Source of the DNA: Neelides folsomi
Lineage: Eukaryota; Arthropoda; Collembola; Neelipleona; Neelidae
Direction: 5' to 3'
Length of the DNA: 64,000 bases
NCBI GenBank assembly: GCA_034687125.1
Contig: JAQGBZ010000224.1
Coordinates: forward strand, 1-64,000
The notes under the pieces are model-generated. The model did not search any database and had not been told where the DNA came from. It was given only the letters and a program-made list of their open reading frames with translations. Position 1 is the first letter of the stretch, and every line of letters starts with the position of its first letter. The position numbers were made by a program, and so were the translations under genes. This document shows positions 30,301-43,400 of the stretch, piece by piece.

Positions 30301-33300
30301 TGATTTTGTCCAAGAGGAAACTTGAGTTCATTTTGTCTCCTGTGATGGAGAGGAGCCGCCCGAGAGCATTCGGCTTATTGAATTGAAGAAGCTTCTCGAT
30401 GATCGGAGTCAAAAGGGTGAGATTCATCTTTGAAAGCACATTTGGCTAAAAAGAGAAAATTTTTGAAAATTGAAATCTCTGTTGTTTTAATAAAGTACAA
30501 ATCTTACCGGAATGTATTCAATAACAGAGACGTTGAGTGCTTGAATATCCTTTTCCGTAATATTGGAGAAATCTTGTTCTATGAAAGCTGTTCTCATTTT
30601 CGGTGGCACACCTTGCACCAGATTTGTAAATTTTCTATTTGAAAAAACTTATTAAAACATTGTATTTTTAATAGGTAATAAAAAAGTATAATCCTAAATT
30701 TAAGCTATTTCTATTTTGATCAGATTTGAATTAATATATAATTTTACTAAATATTGAATGGCTTACTTTAAATATCCATCTGATTATAATACGAGGACGA
30801 GGAAATGAAATAAAAATAAAAAAGAATGTTATACTTTGAATTTAACTTTATGTTCAATGAATTAGATACATAGTACGGTATACATTACCTCCAAGTCCCC
30901 CGAAACTATTCAGAGAATCGGAAAGGTGAGTGGCCAAATCCCGTTTCAATCTCCCAGATCCCTACAAGATTCATATAAGACCATTAGAGCTAAAATGATA
31001 AAAAGGAATAAAAAAGATATCAAATCTCTCTATATTTACCACGTTTTTATCGGTTTTTGTATGCATAAGTACATAAAGCACGTATAGTATAGCATACTAC
31101 ACTTATATTTAAGTATTTAAAAAACTTTCTGTATAAAAAGAAATATGATCACATAAAATCTAAAAATGGCATATGGACTATGTATTTTGCATATCTGAAT
31201 TGATCCCATCGGGAATAGATTTTAAATAATCTAGAATTTCAAATTTTATCAATTCATAAAATATTTAGAACTGTGGTTCTACTTATATGCTATACATGCA
31301 CTTACATATACTATTAAAGCTATATTATTCAAGATCTTATTTGCATTGCCTTTTAGTTGTTAAAAAACAACTTGTATTGTATTGAAATTCAACCAAATAA
31401 AAATAAATTCATTCATTAATTTAAATAAATTTTCTTAAATTAAATCATTTTGTATGTTATATAATTTATATAACAAATAAAATATAACTAAAATTAAATA
31501 TGTAATCCAATTACTTCAACAAAGAATGAATTCGAATAGCGAATGCATATTAAATGTAAAGTAAATTTATTTGAATACACATTTTCAAAGTATTTCATTA
31601 CAGGAGGAAAAGCTAACATAATTCCAAGAATTAATAGTTTTAATTTGGAGCCGTTCTTTACTACACGGCACTTAAACTTCAATAAACGCAAGCAAGTGTT
31701 CTCGACGCTCAATTTTTAGAGGTCAAATTAGCTCATGAGCATAAAATAAAATGTTGACTCGGCTCCTGCTTTCAACATCTTGTATTTATATATTTTTTCA
31801 TGGATGGCTTTCAACCCAATTGGCTCGCATGTATTTTTTTACTGCCCCACATATTAATAACATTTAATATGAAGGTAAATGAAAGTTTCAATAAAAGTTA
31901 GTCATCTTGAAGTATAAGTGATACACAGTGAAATCACCTATTGTTATTAGTCATATACGATTAGTCATTTCACTGCTGATATCTAACTTTATAGGAACTT
32001 CTCGTTATTAAAATTGAAAATTTAATGAAAAGACTAACGACTGTTCTTGTTACAAGTTAGTCTACACGTTATGACATTATAAGAGTTTCGGAATTCACAA
32101 TTGGATCCTAGTGAATATTTAGCACATTTGGATTAGGAGCAATATGTTAAATCTCATGATGCCGGTTAAACGATTCGCAAATACGGCAAGGCTTTAAAAG
32201 TTAAAAATAACGAAAAACAGAGCAAACTAATTCGATCAAGATGGCAAAAAAAGAACTGTGGTTGATTTGATCTTCAGTTACTTCAAATAATTGGTGAGAA
32301 AACAGTAGGACTTGCTTATTTAGTTTAGCTTGCTATTACAAATTATAGGGCTTAGCGCGTACGCTTGAATTTTCAATAAATAAAAGTAAAAGAACATATA
32401 TCTATTGCATACTAATATGTAATATCAAAAAGAAAATGTAATGAAATGATGAAAGATAATTCAAATATCAATAACTAACATTGAAAAGCATTTATTATCT
32501 ATCCAAAACACGAAGATTTAGAGTGTTATTAAATAACATTGAGCACGATATGTACAATTCCTTTATGTTTATTTAACAAAAATAGCCATTGTACCGAATT
32601 CTACACATCAAAATGTAATACTGATTTATTAGTCCAGAATGACACACCCTGAGAATTTAAATTTTGAAAATGGCATTTCTATGGCAAAATTTTGAAATTT
32701 TTAATCTTTCATTGTCGCATGGGTAAGAAAGCTGTTGGAGAAATGGCACTGAAAGGCTTGTGGGCCCGAGTGCGAGGCCGGAATTTAGGTGAAGACGGTT
32801 TGGGTGAACCCTTTGGTGATAATTTAGTCTAATTTATATATTATTTGTTTGAAACAATAAACATAAATGAATTTTAAAAGTTGCCTAATTTATTTCTCGT
32901 GGTTATGAGGTTAATTTTGGAAATAAACAAGATTTTAAATTCTCAGGGTGTGTCATTCTGGACTATAATCTATTTTTTCATTGCTCGGCTCTGAATTTGA
33001 AAGATCCGCAAATTTTTTCCATGCATTTTAATAGGAAATAATTGGCGATGAATTCGAATTCAGAGCCAAGCAGAAAAAAATAGATTATAATAAATCAGTA
33101 CCTTTTATAACTTTTACATATAAGGAACGTGCAACTTTTGATAAATCGCTGAGCCCGGATGCTTCACAGATTCCCTATTTAAATGACCTGTCCCTGCAAC
33201 TAATGGTAAGATAACCCTTAGAGATATAAGTAGATGATCTCTTAATAAGCAAATGTGAACACATCAAAAACTATCCAGTAGCTGTAAATGAGTTAAGATT

Positions 33301-33762
33301 GAATAAAGGAGTTAACACATACTTCATATTTATATATAATATTAATAAAATACAATTGTTCAAAAGTTAAGCAAATTTTTAAATAAATTTATACAATAAA
33401 TTTATACAACATTGGGTTGTTGTAAATCATCCAAAACAATTTATCCTAATATAAAAGTTCGTCTCCACTCATGTATCAAAAAGATACAAGTGGAAAATAT
33501 ACTTTAGTAGCATAGGTATAAATGATAAAACGGGAGTAACTTACGTGAAAGAGTGATTTAATGTCTTCCGGATTTTCATTTCCATTCTCCCCATACACCG
33601 CATGTGATAGGACTATGAATCAGAGAAAACACAAAAGTTACATTTATATAATTGAATCAGATCATCCCAAAAAGGTGCGTAGAGAGGCTCTTATTATTTA
33701 GTAGATATTGAGAATATTTATAAAAGCTTACCAACAACAGCAAAAAACTGATAGAGGAACAT
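24312..33762 (-). CDS. Mesothelin/otoancorin/stereocilin-superfamily GPI-anchored protein
   Basis: Predicted secreted, furin-processed, GPI-anchored surface protein built of helical (ARM-like) repeats. Exons (minus, 5' to 3'): 33732-33762, 33545-33612, 30889-30961, 30767-30779, 30508-30634, 30278-30445, 29901-30070, 29541-29769, 29177-29457, 28754-28976, 28122-28328, 27694-27981, 27300-27581, 26986-27221, 26122-26743, 25838-25980, 25173-25296, 24312-24653; 3627 nt, 1208 aa. Residues 1-18 are a signal peptide (MFLYQFFAVVV start). Furin-type sites are RLKR (37-40) and RRKR (893-896). A His-rich linker lies mid-protein. Superfamily phrases include ILCGLSPERIQEIRP, FTGLAPPTIEAIPP and LNLLSPAQVKFIP. 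The last 20 residues are hydrophobic after a small-residue ADGATG stretch, typical of a GPI signal. The C-terminal fragment after RRKR is about 290 residues, like mature mesothelin. Family assignment rests on remembered pattern, not a search. The 13-nt exon and the 27222-27299 intron are the least certain parts. Confidence 0.85.
25362..25793. mobile_element. TA-flanked inverted-repeat element (MITE)
   Basis: Inverted ends CCGTTATCGTTCGAA / TTCGAACGATAACGG, extending with mismatches through GAGAGCCC, bound a 432-bp AT-rich segment. A TA dinucleotide flanks each side (25360-25361 and 25794-25795), as expected for a Tc1/mariner-type target duplication. It has no coding capacity. It lies in the mesothelin-like gene intron 25297-25837 and makes up most of it. 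Confidence 0.8.
27588..27608. repeat. (AC)n microsatellite beside a 3' splice site
   Basis: Twenty-one nt of alternating AC on the plus strand. On the coding (minus) strand it is a (GT)n tract ending only a few nt before the acceptor ATTTAG of the exon 27300-27581, in the place of a polypyrimidine tract. Confidence 0.9.
32619..33100. repeat. Foldback hairpin element split by a later insertion
   Basis: The right arm (33053-33100) ends ATAGATTATAATAAATCAGTA. Its complement forms the left arm, but the left copy is cut between TACTGATTTATTA (32619-32631) and TAATCTATTTTTT (from 32966) by the 332-bp insert. The inner arms GCTCTGAATTTGAA / TTCGAATTCAGAGC enclose a loop with TTCCATGCATTTTA. It lies in the mesothelin-like gene intron 30962-33544. 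Confidence 0.85.
32632..32963. mobile_element. Non-autonomous TA-inserting element nested in a foldback repeat
   Basis: A 332-bp element with perfect 30-bp terminal inverted repeats (GTCCAGAATGACACACCCTG at the left end, its complement at the right). TA is duplicated at 32630-32631 and 32964-32965. It has no transposase. It sits inside the left arm of the foldback repeat 32619-33100, so it arrived later. Confidence 0.85.
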
Positions 33763-34140
33763 TTTATCTTGGCGGTGAATTTCCAAGTTGAGAAAAAGAG
33801 CTCAAAGAATCTGAGCGAATAATTTTGATGAGGGTCGGAGAAGGAGCGGGACGATCCTTCCCTCTCAGAACGACGAAATGGAATGGGCAAAATCGGGTCG
33901 ATGAAAATACTGGCCAAGGAGTTCGCCGGCGCTTTGCAAAACTCTCAGACCTCCCCACTCGTCTCCTCCTGCTGCTCCCACCTTAAACACTTGCAGATTG
34001 AGCTGGAGATCACTTCTTATGTGAGAGAATTTCCACGAGTTTGTTCTCCTTCCCACCGCGATGCTAGATTTATATTAATAAGTTGTATATAAAGATTCTT
34101 TATTTATTAGTTGGTAATTCCGCTCGGTCCCTCCGCCCCA
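33763..34140 (-). promoter_or_regulatory. Probable promoter/5' UTR of the mesothelin-like gene
   Basis: The bases just upstream of the mesothelin-like ATG (33762) are clearly more GC-rich than the flanks and open in several frames, without a recognisable protein. The position suggests a 5' UTR and promoter. No specific factor site can be named. Confidence 0.4.
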
Positions 34141-37100
34141 AACCGCTTCGCTCCTGCACTCATTCAGATCATTCAGATAATATGAACTCTATCTATAGGG
34201 CTCGTGTACATTTACACATCTGTGAACTCCTCAAACCAATGTTCTAACCAGGAGTGAATGAAAGAGGAGGGACCTGAGAAAGATAATGGAAAAATTAGAA
34301 ATGAGTTCATTGAGAATTTGGCTATGCGGCATCCAGAGACTTCATCTTAACTTTAATCTTCTTTATGAACCCCCATTCACATTCCTGGAGTTCTTTCATC
34401 AATCCACCCCTTTTCATATTACTTCCTTTCCTTGCACAGTCAATAAAGTTTAATTAAGACTTGCCCGCTAATTAAGACCTCAATCGTCTAATTTCCCTTT
34501 CTTCTCCTAAGCCCCTTCAATTTACTTAAATGCCAATCTGTATGCCATTTACTCATTCTCAATTGCTAAATACGAGTTTCGTAGTTTCATTGGTGTAGTA
34601 ATTTGACAATTATCGTATTCGTGATATTATTTGATCTTATAAAATAATGCTACAGCCTTTTGAATTTCAATTTTAGTAAAGAATTCTGTTGAAAGTTCTG
34701 AATGAAAACTATTTTATGAATGTCGTAAAAAATAAAATCAATATGAACATAGGCTACTGTATAGGCACAATAAAAAAGGATTACTTTTGTGTCTCATATA
34801 AGTGTGATGTAGAGAAGTATCGGCCGGGATTTGAAGTGTCTTCTTAAAACTTGATTTGGAAATTTTTCCACGTGAAATGAAGTGTGTAAAAGAAGTTTGA
34901 AGTTTGTCAGGGCGAGGATGGAAAGAATAATAGAACCGAATGAAGTGCCGCACAAAAGCCTTGAACTTTAAAGGGCGAAAATGTCAAACTAAATTGAAGA
35001 TTCTTTTTCAAAATGAGGAGAAAAGGAAATGTCGTTGGTGAGAGAGCGAGGAGATAATAATATGGTTAGACTCATTGATAACCGAAGCATCTGAAGATCC
35101 AGGTAGGAGACCGAGGATTCTCCAATCCCATCGCGAGGAGAGGATTTGAGAATAAAGAGCCGCAAGGTAATGGTCAAGGTCGCCTTCCAGCCACTTTCAC
35201 ACACCCCTTTCAGTTTCTGCTTATTTAGAACCAAGAGGCTCGGCTTTTCATAAATATGCAAATATTGTGACTATTACTCATCATAAATGACTATGAAGCC
35301 AGATTTATTCCCTCTTCGGTATTTTACATTTGATGCAGTAATAGAGGAGTTGGGTATGAATGAAGAAGTATTTGGAATTTAAACAATGCTCATTTAAATC
35401 AATATTACTCAGCAGTATTTAATCATTTTCAATAAAAGTATTTATGTACAATCAACGTTTTTTATGGGTTAATGTGATGTTACAAAAGTGTAGAAATAAA
35501 ATGGGAACTCTTCGAATATTTATACAAATAAAATATTATATTACACATTCATATGAAAAACATACATTAAATTAAAAGAAATTCCTAAGATTTTACTCAA
35601 AGGCTTATTTTGTCTACCTAGTTTTATTAGATATAGGATAAACATGTGTAATTTATTTACTGTACCTACCTATGTTAATAACGTATGTATTAATAACAAC
35701 AATAAGTAGATGTGACTTTGTTATTAGCTGCCTTACTTTATGTAATCATTCCTCATAATCAGTATAAAATAACAAAATAAGCTATAGATAAATTCTTTGC
35801 TCGTACATTAGCCTTAATTAACTCAATGATACAAGCTTCAAAATATGAAATCAAATAAAAGTGATATTATTTTTAAATTATTCAACCTTACTTGAAATGC
35901 TTTAACTGGCCAATTATAAAATTATTGACATTTACATTACTTTTAACTTACAAGTTGTAAGAAAACAAAGCACCAAAAATGGTATTATAATAATACCAAT
36001 GTACATTTATCTTATCTTGAGTACAAGTAACTTGATCAATGGATTAGTAACTTTATCCGAAAAGGTAATAGTTATTGTGTAATGTACTAGAATTGTACGG
36101 TGCGTGGATTCTGGAAAACAGTGCATTAGATTGATCCTTTAGGGAGTAATTTTAGATTTATTAATGACTTAAGTAAGCACTTATATGTATAGAATTACTA
36201 CTATGCCTATACCTTATTAAGATTAAAATTACTACCAGTATTTAGCAGTGAAGTTAAAAAAGTGTTAAAATTAGTTTAACTCTATTTACATTCCGTTAAA
36301 TACACATCATTATTCTATATAACAATTTTAATTTTATTCTAGATCCATGCATTGTTAATACAAAGATAAAAAATAAAAATAAGATAGCATATCTGTATAT
36401 TGCACATCAATTAAGATTTTTGGTACTGAAACATTATCGTATAACTTTTACTTTACATTTTTTATTAAAAGTATTTCAAAATATGAACAACTGAACAAAT
36501 CGTTCTTTGGACTCATTTTAACATTATACTTTTCATTTTACAAATTGAACGGTATTTTAATTTACCGTGTTGTATTAATAAGCATATCTTAACATCCATC
36601 CCTGTTAAGAAATAAATAGGAATATTGAAGATTATTATTGTTACGAAATCAAATCTTCAATGACTTTTCACCAATATCCTAATTAATGCAATTTTCGTTT
36701 AAATTAATTAAATTTACTGATACAGACAAAGCTGTAAAATAAAACAATAAACGATCATTAATATGATAAATGAGTAATATGAACACTATTTAAATTGAAC
36801 TATTTAAAATAATTTCTACTTATTTTTAATACTTCACATTTCGTCATAATTAAAGATGAATTAAATATTAATAATTAATAACATATACTAGTGAGATTTT
36901 CGTAGTTGAACTCCTTTGCTCTTCGAGTTATCGAACGGAATGAAGAAAATGTGCTAGATTTTTCTAGATCATTTAAAATAATTTAAAATCGTATTTTATC
37001 ATAATCTTGATCATATTCAAAGAAATTAAAAAGTTATTAAATGCACAACGACACGAGAATTAACACAAAATAAAACACAAATCCCGAATAATTAGATTGA

Positions 37101-37440
37101 ATAATAATTTATGTTAATAGTAAAATTAGGATATCACAAAATATTATATTCATGTTTCAAATAGTATTAAAAATAGCAGTGAACTCTCATTAAAAATATT
37201 CATATGCTACTTAAAAATTACATAGCAAATGCTCGACCTCAACTTATTGTGTAGAATATAATAGAATTCGGTATTTATAAGAGTTCCCTGCTAACTTTAA
37301 AGATCTATAAACTATCTTGTAATTTTGTAATTTATGTAATATAAAATGAAGGCTGAAAAAGCCTAAATTGCAAGTACAAAAGTGGAAAGTTAAACTAGAA
37401 AAAAGTTTGGATTTAGCTTTCTTTTTTAAAAGAACCCGAA
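34141..37440. other. Intergenic, mesothelin-like gene to ADAM 3' end
   Basis: About 3.3 kb. The stretch 35010-35260 is somewhat richer in GC and open for 90 codons on the minus strand, but the translation resembles nothing known. From 35300 onward the DNA is extremely AT-rich and presumably includes the ADAM 3' UTR. Confidence 0.35.
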
Positions 37441-40400
37441 TTACTTGACAAGTCTTGTAGGTGACCTCATTTGAACAGGACTAGCGATTTTCCTCTCCCC
37501 CAACTTCACCTGTTCTTTCCCAATAGAGACTGAACATCCCGTAACGGGGATTTGGTTCGGAAGCAAGACCGAAGCATTGGTCGCAGACGCTGCAGGGAGA
37601 GAATTCGACTTACTCGGCCCAGTTTGATTATTTGGCCTGAAGGTTGAAAAAGTCAAAGGTCGATTCAAGTAAGGAGTGAAGGATTTGTATCCGGCTTGAG
37701 ATGTTCCGGCAGCTGCCGCCTTCCCCCCATCCTTCCCATTACTTTGATTTTGTGACGGGTTCGTCCCATACACATTTGTTTGTTTGTCCTGATGAGGTGC
37801 AGCCGGCTTTTCATACTTCTCGCACGACTCCTCATTATTTACAAAATTGTTCTCAAGATATGACTTGGCTGAATGTGCACGCGACCACGTGGGGCGTATG
37901 GTTGACAAATGTTTATTCTCTCCATTATTCACTGAAGAGACATTGCTAGGAGCGTAAATAGATTCCTGCCCTCCTGAATTGGAACTTGGGGGCGGGAGGG
38001 AAGATAAGGGTTTCATGGGCGGCCCTCCACCCGGGGTGAGATTCGAGAAATAATTGATTTTTGCCACATAGCTAGGCGAAATGGTTGTCGCCGTCACTTT
38101 AGGAATCCCATTCACAGCACAAGTTGGTTTCGACGTAGAGGCCAACGTGGACTTGGCAAGGATCGGAACTGGTTTGACAATAGGCTGTTCGGGAACGGGT
38201 GGCTTTGGAGCGTTCGGAGGTTTTGGACTCGGACTCGCAGACTGACGATGCAAATCTCTGCCCCGACACCCTGTATCGGTTTCTTTAGGAGGCGGTGATG
38301 GAGATGAGATCTTAATTCCTTTCTGAACGTTAATAGCTTTTTGAACCAGCTTCGGGCTCAAGTTTCCCTTTGCCAGCTTCTCTGCTTCTCTTTTCTTCTT
38401 TCGCCTGTCAACGGAGTTGTAAATGGATTCTTTGTTCCTTGACTGGATCTCAAATATGATTTCGGAGAGGAGCCCCCCATTTGACTCTGCACTCCCAGTG
38501 GACAAAGTTTCAATCTTCTCGTCCAACTTCTTTGCTTCTTCATTCCGCATATCGCTCATTGGGGGTTCAGCGATAACATCGTAGATATTGTCAACAGGAG
38601 CCGATTCCGGGACCGATTGAATTGGCACAGGGGGAAGCGGCGTTGTGGGAGAAAGCGAATCATCAATCTTCGCAATAGGAGCTTTGTTATACCGTCCACC
38701 CAAAGAGAATTTCAGGATTGAACTTAAATTTGGACTGAGGCTTCGACTCTTAGCTTGGTTTTGGACTGGTGGGGGAGGGGGAGGGGGAGAAACAGGTGGA
38801 GCGGGTGGAGGAGCTGAAGGTCGATTTCGCCTCAAAGAATTGTAATTTCCTGTTGACCCAGTGGAATTCCGATTAGGTTGGATCATACTTTGGGCTCTTG
38901 CCACTTTCTTTTCAGGAACATGAGGTTTTTCTCCTGATGGTGGAGATGGAGAAGTTTGGCGAATTCTCTCAAGAACTCTTGGAGATGGTTTGTTGACAAT
39001 GTTGGGTTTGGCTAATATTAGTGGTTTAGAAGGAGTCCGAGTAGTGTTCGGACTTGGGCTCTTAATGCCATTGACAGATGAATCAATTGTGTCTGGATGC
39101 TCAATAGACTTGGAATTTATTTTAGTATCTTTCATTTCTCCTTGGAGGATTGGTTCAGAAATTTCGAGGGTGTTTCTATTGATTTTATTATTTTTCTGTC
39201 TTCCGAAACTTCCTGAAAACTTGTTACTATCCTCGGATGAACTCGAAGTCCTCAATGAATTCCTTACAAAAGGAATGGCCAGAGCAATCCGCGTGAGAGC
39301 CGAGGAAGAGCTGGCAAAACGAGACGGGGAACTTTCTTTCGGTGGTGGTGGTAATTCAAAGGATTTAAAATCCGATTCGGGAGAAGAAAGAGGTCGAACT
39401 TTGGAAGCTACGGATTTCAAAGTCTCGTTGGTATTTTCATAGAGAGGCGTGTCGCTATTTGCACTTTCATCTTCGCTTGGTGGTGACACTACAAATTTAC
39501 GATCAAACTTTTAGTCTTCAAGGTCTCAACAACCATCATTTTTAATTTCCTGACCTTTTATTGGTAGTTTTACAATTGGTAAAAGAAAATTAAAAATGTT
39601 TTCTTACCAGGCAATGGACTCGCAATGGGTTGAGCCCAAGAAACTCGTGCAATCCCCTTTTGAAGAAAGTTGGCTTTGGCAATGCTAATGGCCGACTTAA
39701 CATTGTTTTGAACTAATTTCTCCTCTGTTTTTGCTACAGGAGAATAATACACGTCCGACTTCCCGTTCTCCTTTGATGGATTTTCATACACATTTGTTCT
39801 AGTTGGGGATTTAACTGTAGTCGTTTCAGTTCCAACATTGTTGTTTGTCCCAATTGGTTCTGCTGTTGGTTTGATTGGTGATAAAGTGAAGCCTTTAAAT
39901 TGACCGAAAATTTCTGTTGGTGCAACTGGTTTGGGTCCAGCAGATGGATTGGAAATTTCAACTCTTCGTCCACCGCCAGATCCATTCGATGAAGGTTTAT
40001 TGTTACTATTTCTGAAATTACAAATTACAAATTATAATTTAGCATTGTTTTGTTTATTGTGGCAAGTTATTTTTATTCATTAATTACAATAATTATAAAG
40101 TAATAATAAAGTTCTCTAATGAGTTCTTACTGTGTTCTGGCAATTTGACCCCTTTTACAAATCTTCTTAAAGTTTTCATTCGCATGGTAGAGATAAAAGG
40201 AAATAATGGCAATTAAGGGAATGAATCCGAAGAAAGTCACAACTAAGGATTTTCCAATTATCGACGAATCTATAAAATGTTAAATCGTTAAGGATTTCAT
40301 TAATCCTTGCTACAGATTGAAACTAGAGCTTTGTGAGAACTTACGATAAGGATCCGTGCTAGGTCCACTATCAATCGAACCACCATGTCCAGAGCCATCA

Positions 40401-43400
40401 CATAAAGAGCCTCCAAATCCTTCATCGCAATGACAATGTCCAGCGCTGTTGCAAACTCCGTTGCTTCCACAATCTTCTCCACAATCTTTTTTCAATGGAT
40501 ACAAAACCGAATTGACAGAGACACACTTTTGCTTCACACACATCTGCAATTAGCAAGTTTGTCCATTAGCTACAATCATTTAACTTTTCATGTTTATCCT
40601 ATATAGGATGAAAAATTAGTATGTATGAAAGTTTTTGTTATTCTTTGCTTAAAGGGCAAAAACATCAGTCCATTACTTTTCCATCTCCGCAGATCGCTCC
40701 ATCGGGAACCAAGCCAGGGTCTACGACTTCAAGGCCAAAATCAACACTGACGGATCTGCAAGGATGAATTTTCCCTCCTGCATTTACAAAGAAGCTCTGA
40801 AGGGTTGCAGTTGTCTCGTAGCCAAACTCTAATTTCTCGTGGTTGAAACTGCAGTGTAAAGCTCCGCACCTCACATCTCTGTAAAAGATACAATTGAGTG
40901 AGGAAATATGAATGGTTTGTATGGGACAATCATAATAAATAAAAGAGCTACTAAAAATATGTTATATCATACTCTGGAGCACATTTGGCGTAAGTCATAT
41001 TTGGGTAATTGAGGCCGCAGTGAGCGTGTTTGGTTCCATTGGTATTCTTCGCATAGCAGAGCTGAATGGAATTATTCCCTGAGCTTCCCCATAACAATCT
41101 GCATTGGTCAGTGTGAGTTCGACATTGGCCGTCGAAGCAATGAGCCTTGAAATGAAATGGTTTCTTCAATTAGATTCATGTGAGATACCCAGAGAGAAAC
41201 ACATTGAGAGGTAAAATTAACTAGGAATTACTTCAATTATTATTTGGAATACCAAATTGAAATCGGTACGCATATTTGAGTCTTGTGGATTTTTATTACC
41301 TTTCCGGACTCTGTCTCGCAATCGAGGCCGTCGAGTTTATGGAAATCTTCTGGGCAAAGTTCGGAATCTCCGGAGCAATATTCTGGAAGGTCGCATGATG
41401 AGCGTGCTTTGCGGCAAACATTTCCTCCGTGCATAAAATGACAGGTCTAATTCATTAAAACAAATAAGGTTGAATATGGAAAATTAAATTAACCAAATGA
41501 TTTGGCGTGATATAAAAAGGCCATGATAATTTTTAATATAAATTTTTAATAAGTCAGCTTTTCCTTACTCTTTTATCGCAACATGTTCCAGTGGCACATG
41601 TAGCATTATTCTGAAATTTGCATGTGTGAGGATTGCAACAGAAATTATTACAATGTTCAGGAACTCCACAGTCGCAATCTTCACCAGCTTCTAAGAATCC
41701 ATTCCCACATGTTGGCGATTGGAACAGACTAAGTATATAAAAAAGAAAATGCTCGTTACATTTAATTCAAAAATTCTCATTCGCTTCACATTTAAAAAAG
41801 ATTGAAAATACCTCTTGGGTTTATTTAAAAGGCAATAATCCATTCCATGATCAAATGCAAATTGTAAATCCTTTTTGCTGCACGAACTCCAATTGGTAGT
41901 TTTATTTGAGCTAAATAAAAAATATCCTCAATATCATTTACATGCTCATTTGTTTGTATAAAATGAGAGAGTTTTCCTTGATATGTTTTTTGTTATACCC
42001 AGAAGAAGCCGACATGATGCATCTTCCCTCATGACCGGGACATTCGCAACTCTCACTATCATGGCTTAAACCGAAATTGTGCCCCAATTCATGAGCGACA
42101 GTTGTGGCCACAACTCTGTAAAGATGAAAAATACTTAACAATTCATCTTCCTTTTGAGGGAATCTCATGTTGTAAAATGAAATGTCTTTTAGGTCTTTAC
42201 CCAATGGTGCTCTTATAGTCTGAATTGACTCCACCGGAGAATTTGTAACTGCAAATTGGTCCTTGCATAGCTTTCCCAACCACGCCGTCCTTAAATTCCA
42301 TCGCCCTGAATATTAAAAAGGACATATTTTCACACCCACTCATGTAACATACATAGGCAGTTAGGTAGTACATTAACATTTAAGTGCATTCAACTAATAA
42401 GCAATGGTTGCTAATTATTTAAATTCTCACGTCAGAAGCTGTGCATTGTCATTTGGATGAGTTTTGAGAAGCCTCTCTTGACGATAGTGAAGGAAACTGT
42501 TGAGAGTGTCTTCGCCGGCTGTAGATAAAGTGATTTCATCCGTCTCTGTCCAAACGACGACTCCAGTCAGTGCCACAAATATATTGAGAGGAATATACAC
42601 CTGTTTAGAGATAAAAATGAATTAAGATAAAATGATCATTAAGGTCCGTTTGTGCATAGATAATTTAATAAATTCATCAGCACTCAAAGTTACTGAAGGT
42701 GCAAATTACCGCGTTCACGATGTTAATGATGTCTTTGGTTCTTCTGTACACTTTAGAGAGGTCTCGGTTTAAGTCAATGAACTTTTTATTGTCGACGACG
42801 ACTACCATCTCCACGTAACGAGTCTTTTCATTTGAGCCATAAGGATCAGGAACTACGGTGCCTTCATAGGATCTTTTAACCTAATACAAAAATTAATAAA
42901 ACATTGATAAATTATTAAATGCTCAGAAGCACAGCAGTAAATTAAACTCACCCTTTGTCGCTGAACGCCGTTTTGATGACCGCTTGAATTTAAATCTTTT
43001 GACCATTTTAATCCAATCGATGAATGATTATGTCCTGTGTAATGAAATTTATATTTGACTTATTTAATATCATCTTCAATGCCGAATTTAGTGAGCCAAG
43101 ATTGTAAGCATGCGAATCATAAATAATCCGACAAAGATGTAAAGTCTGTGGATTCATTTATAAAATTTATAATGATAGAAAAGGTCTTTGAATGACCGCG
43201 AATGAGATCAAGAGAACATAGTTTATGTAAAGAAGGGTGAAACCAAGTTTGCATACTCCATATGCTAAATAGGACAATGCGGATTATTACAATTACTAAA
43301 ATGACTGGTGTCATTATATCGATTCCCACTATGTAAATACATGTATCATGTCATTTATGGCTAACTATAGGGAGAATTGACATTCGGCCGCTCTCACTTT

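Noticed and set aside
34989..35261. 90-codon minus-strand frame
   Set aside because: No recognisable domain and no convincing link by splice sites to a neighbouring gene.
38990..39442. 150-codon plus-strand open frame
   Set aside because: It is the antisense shadow of the ADAM tail exon; the minus frame is the one that joins in phase with the upstream ADAM exons.
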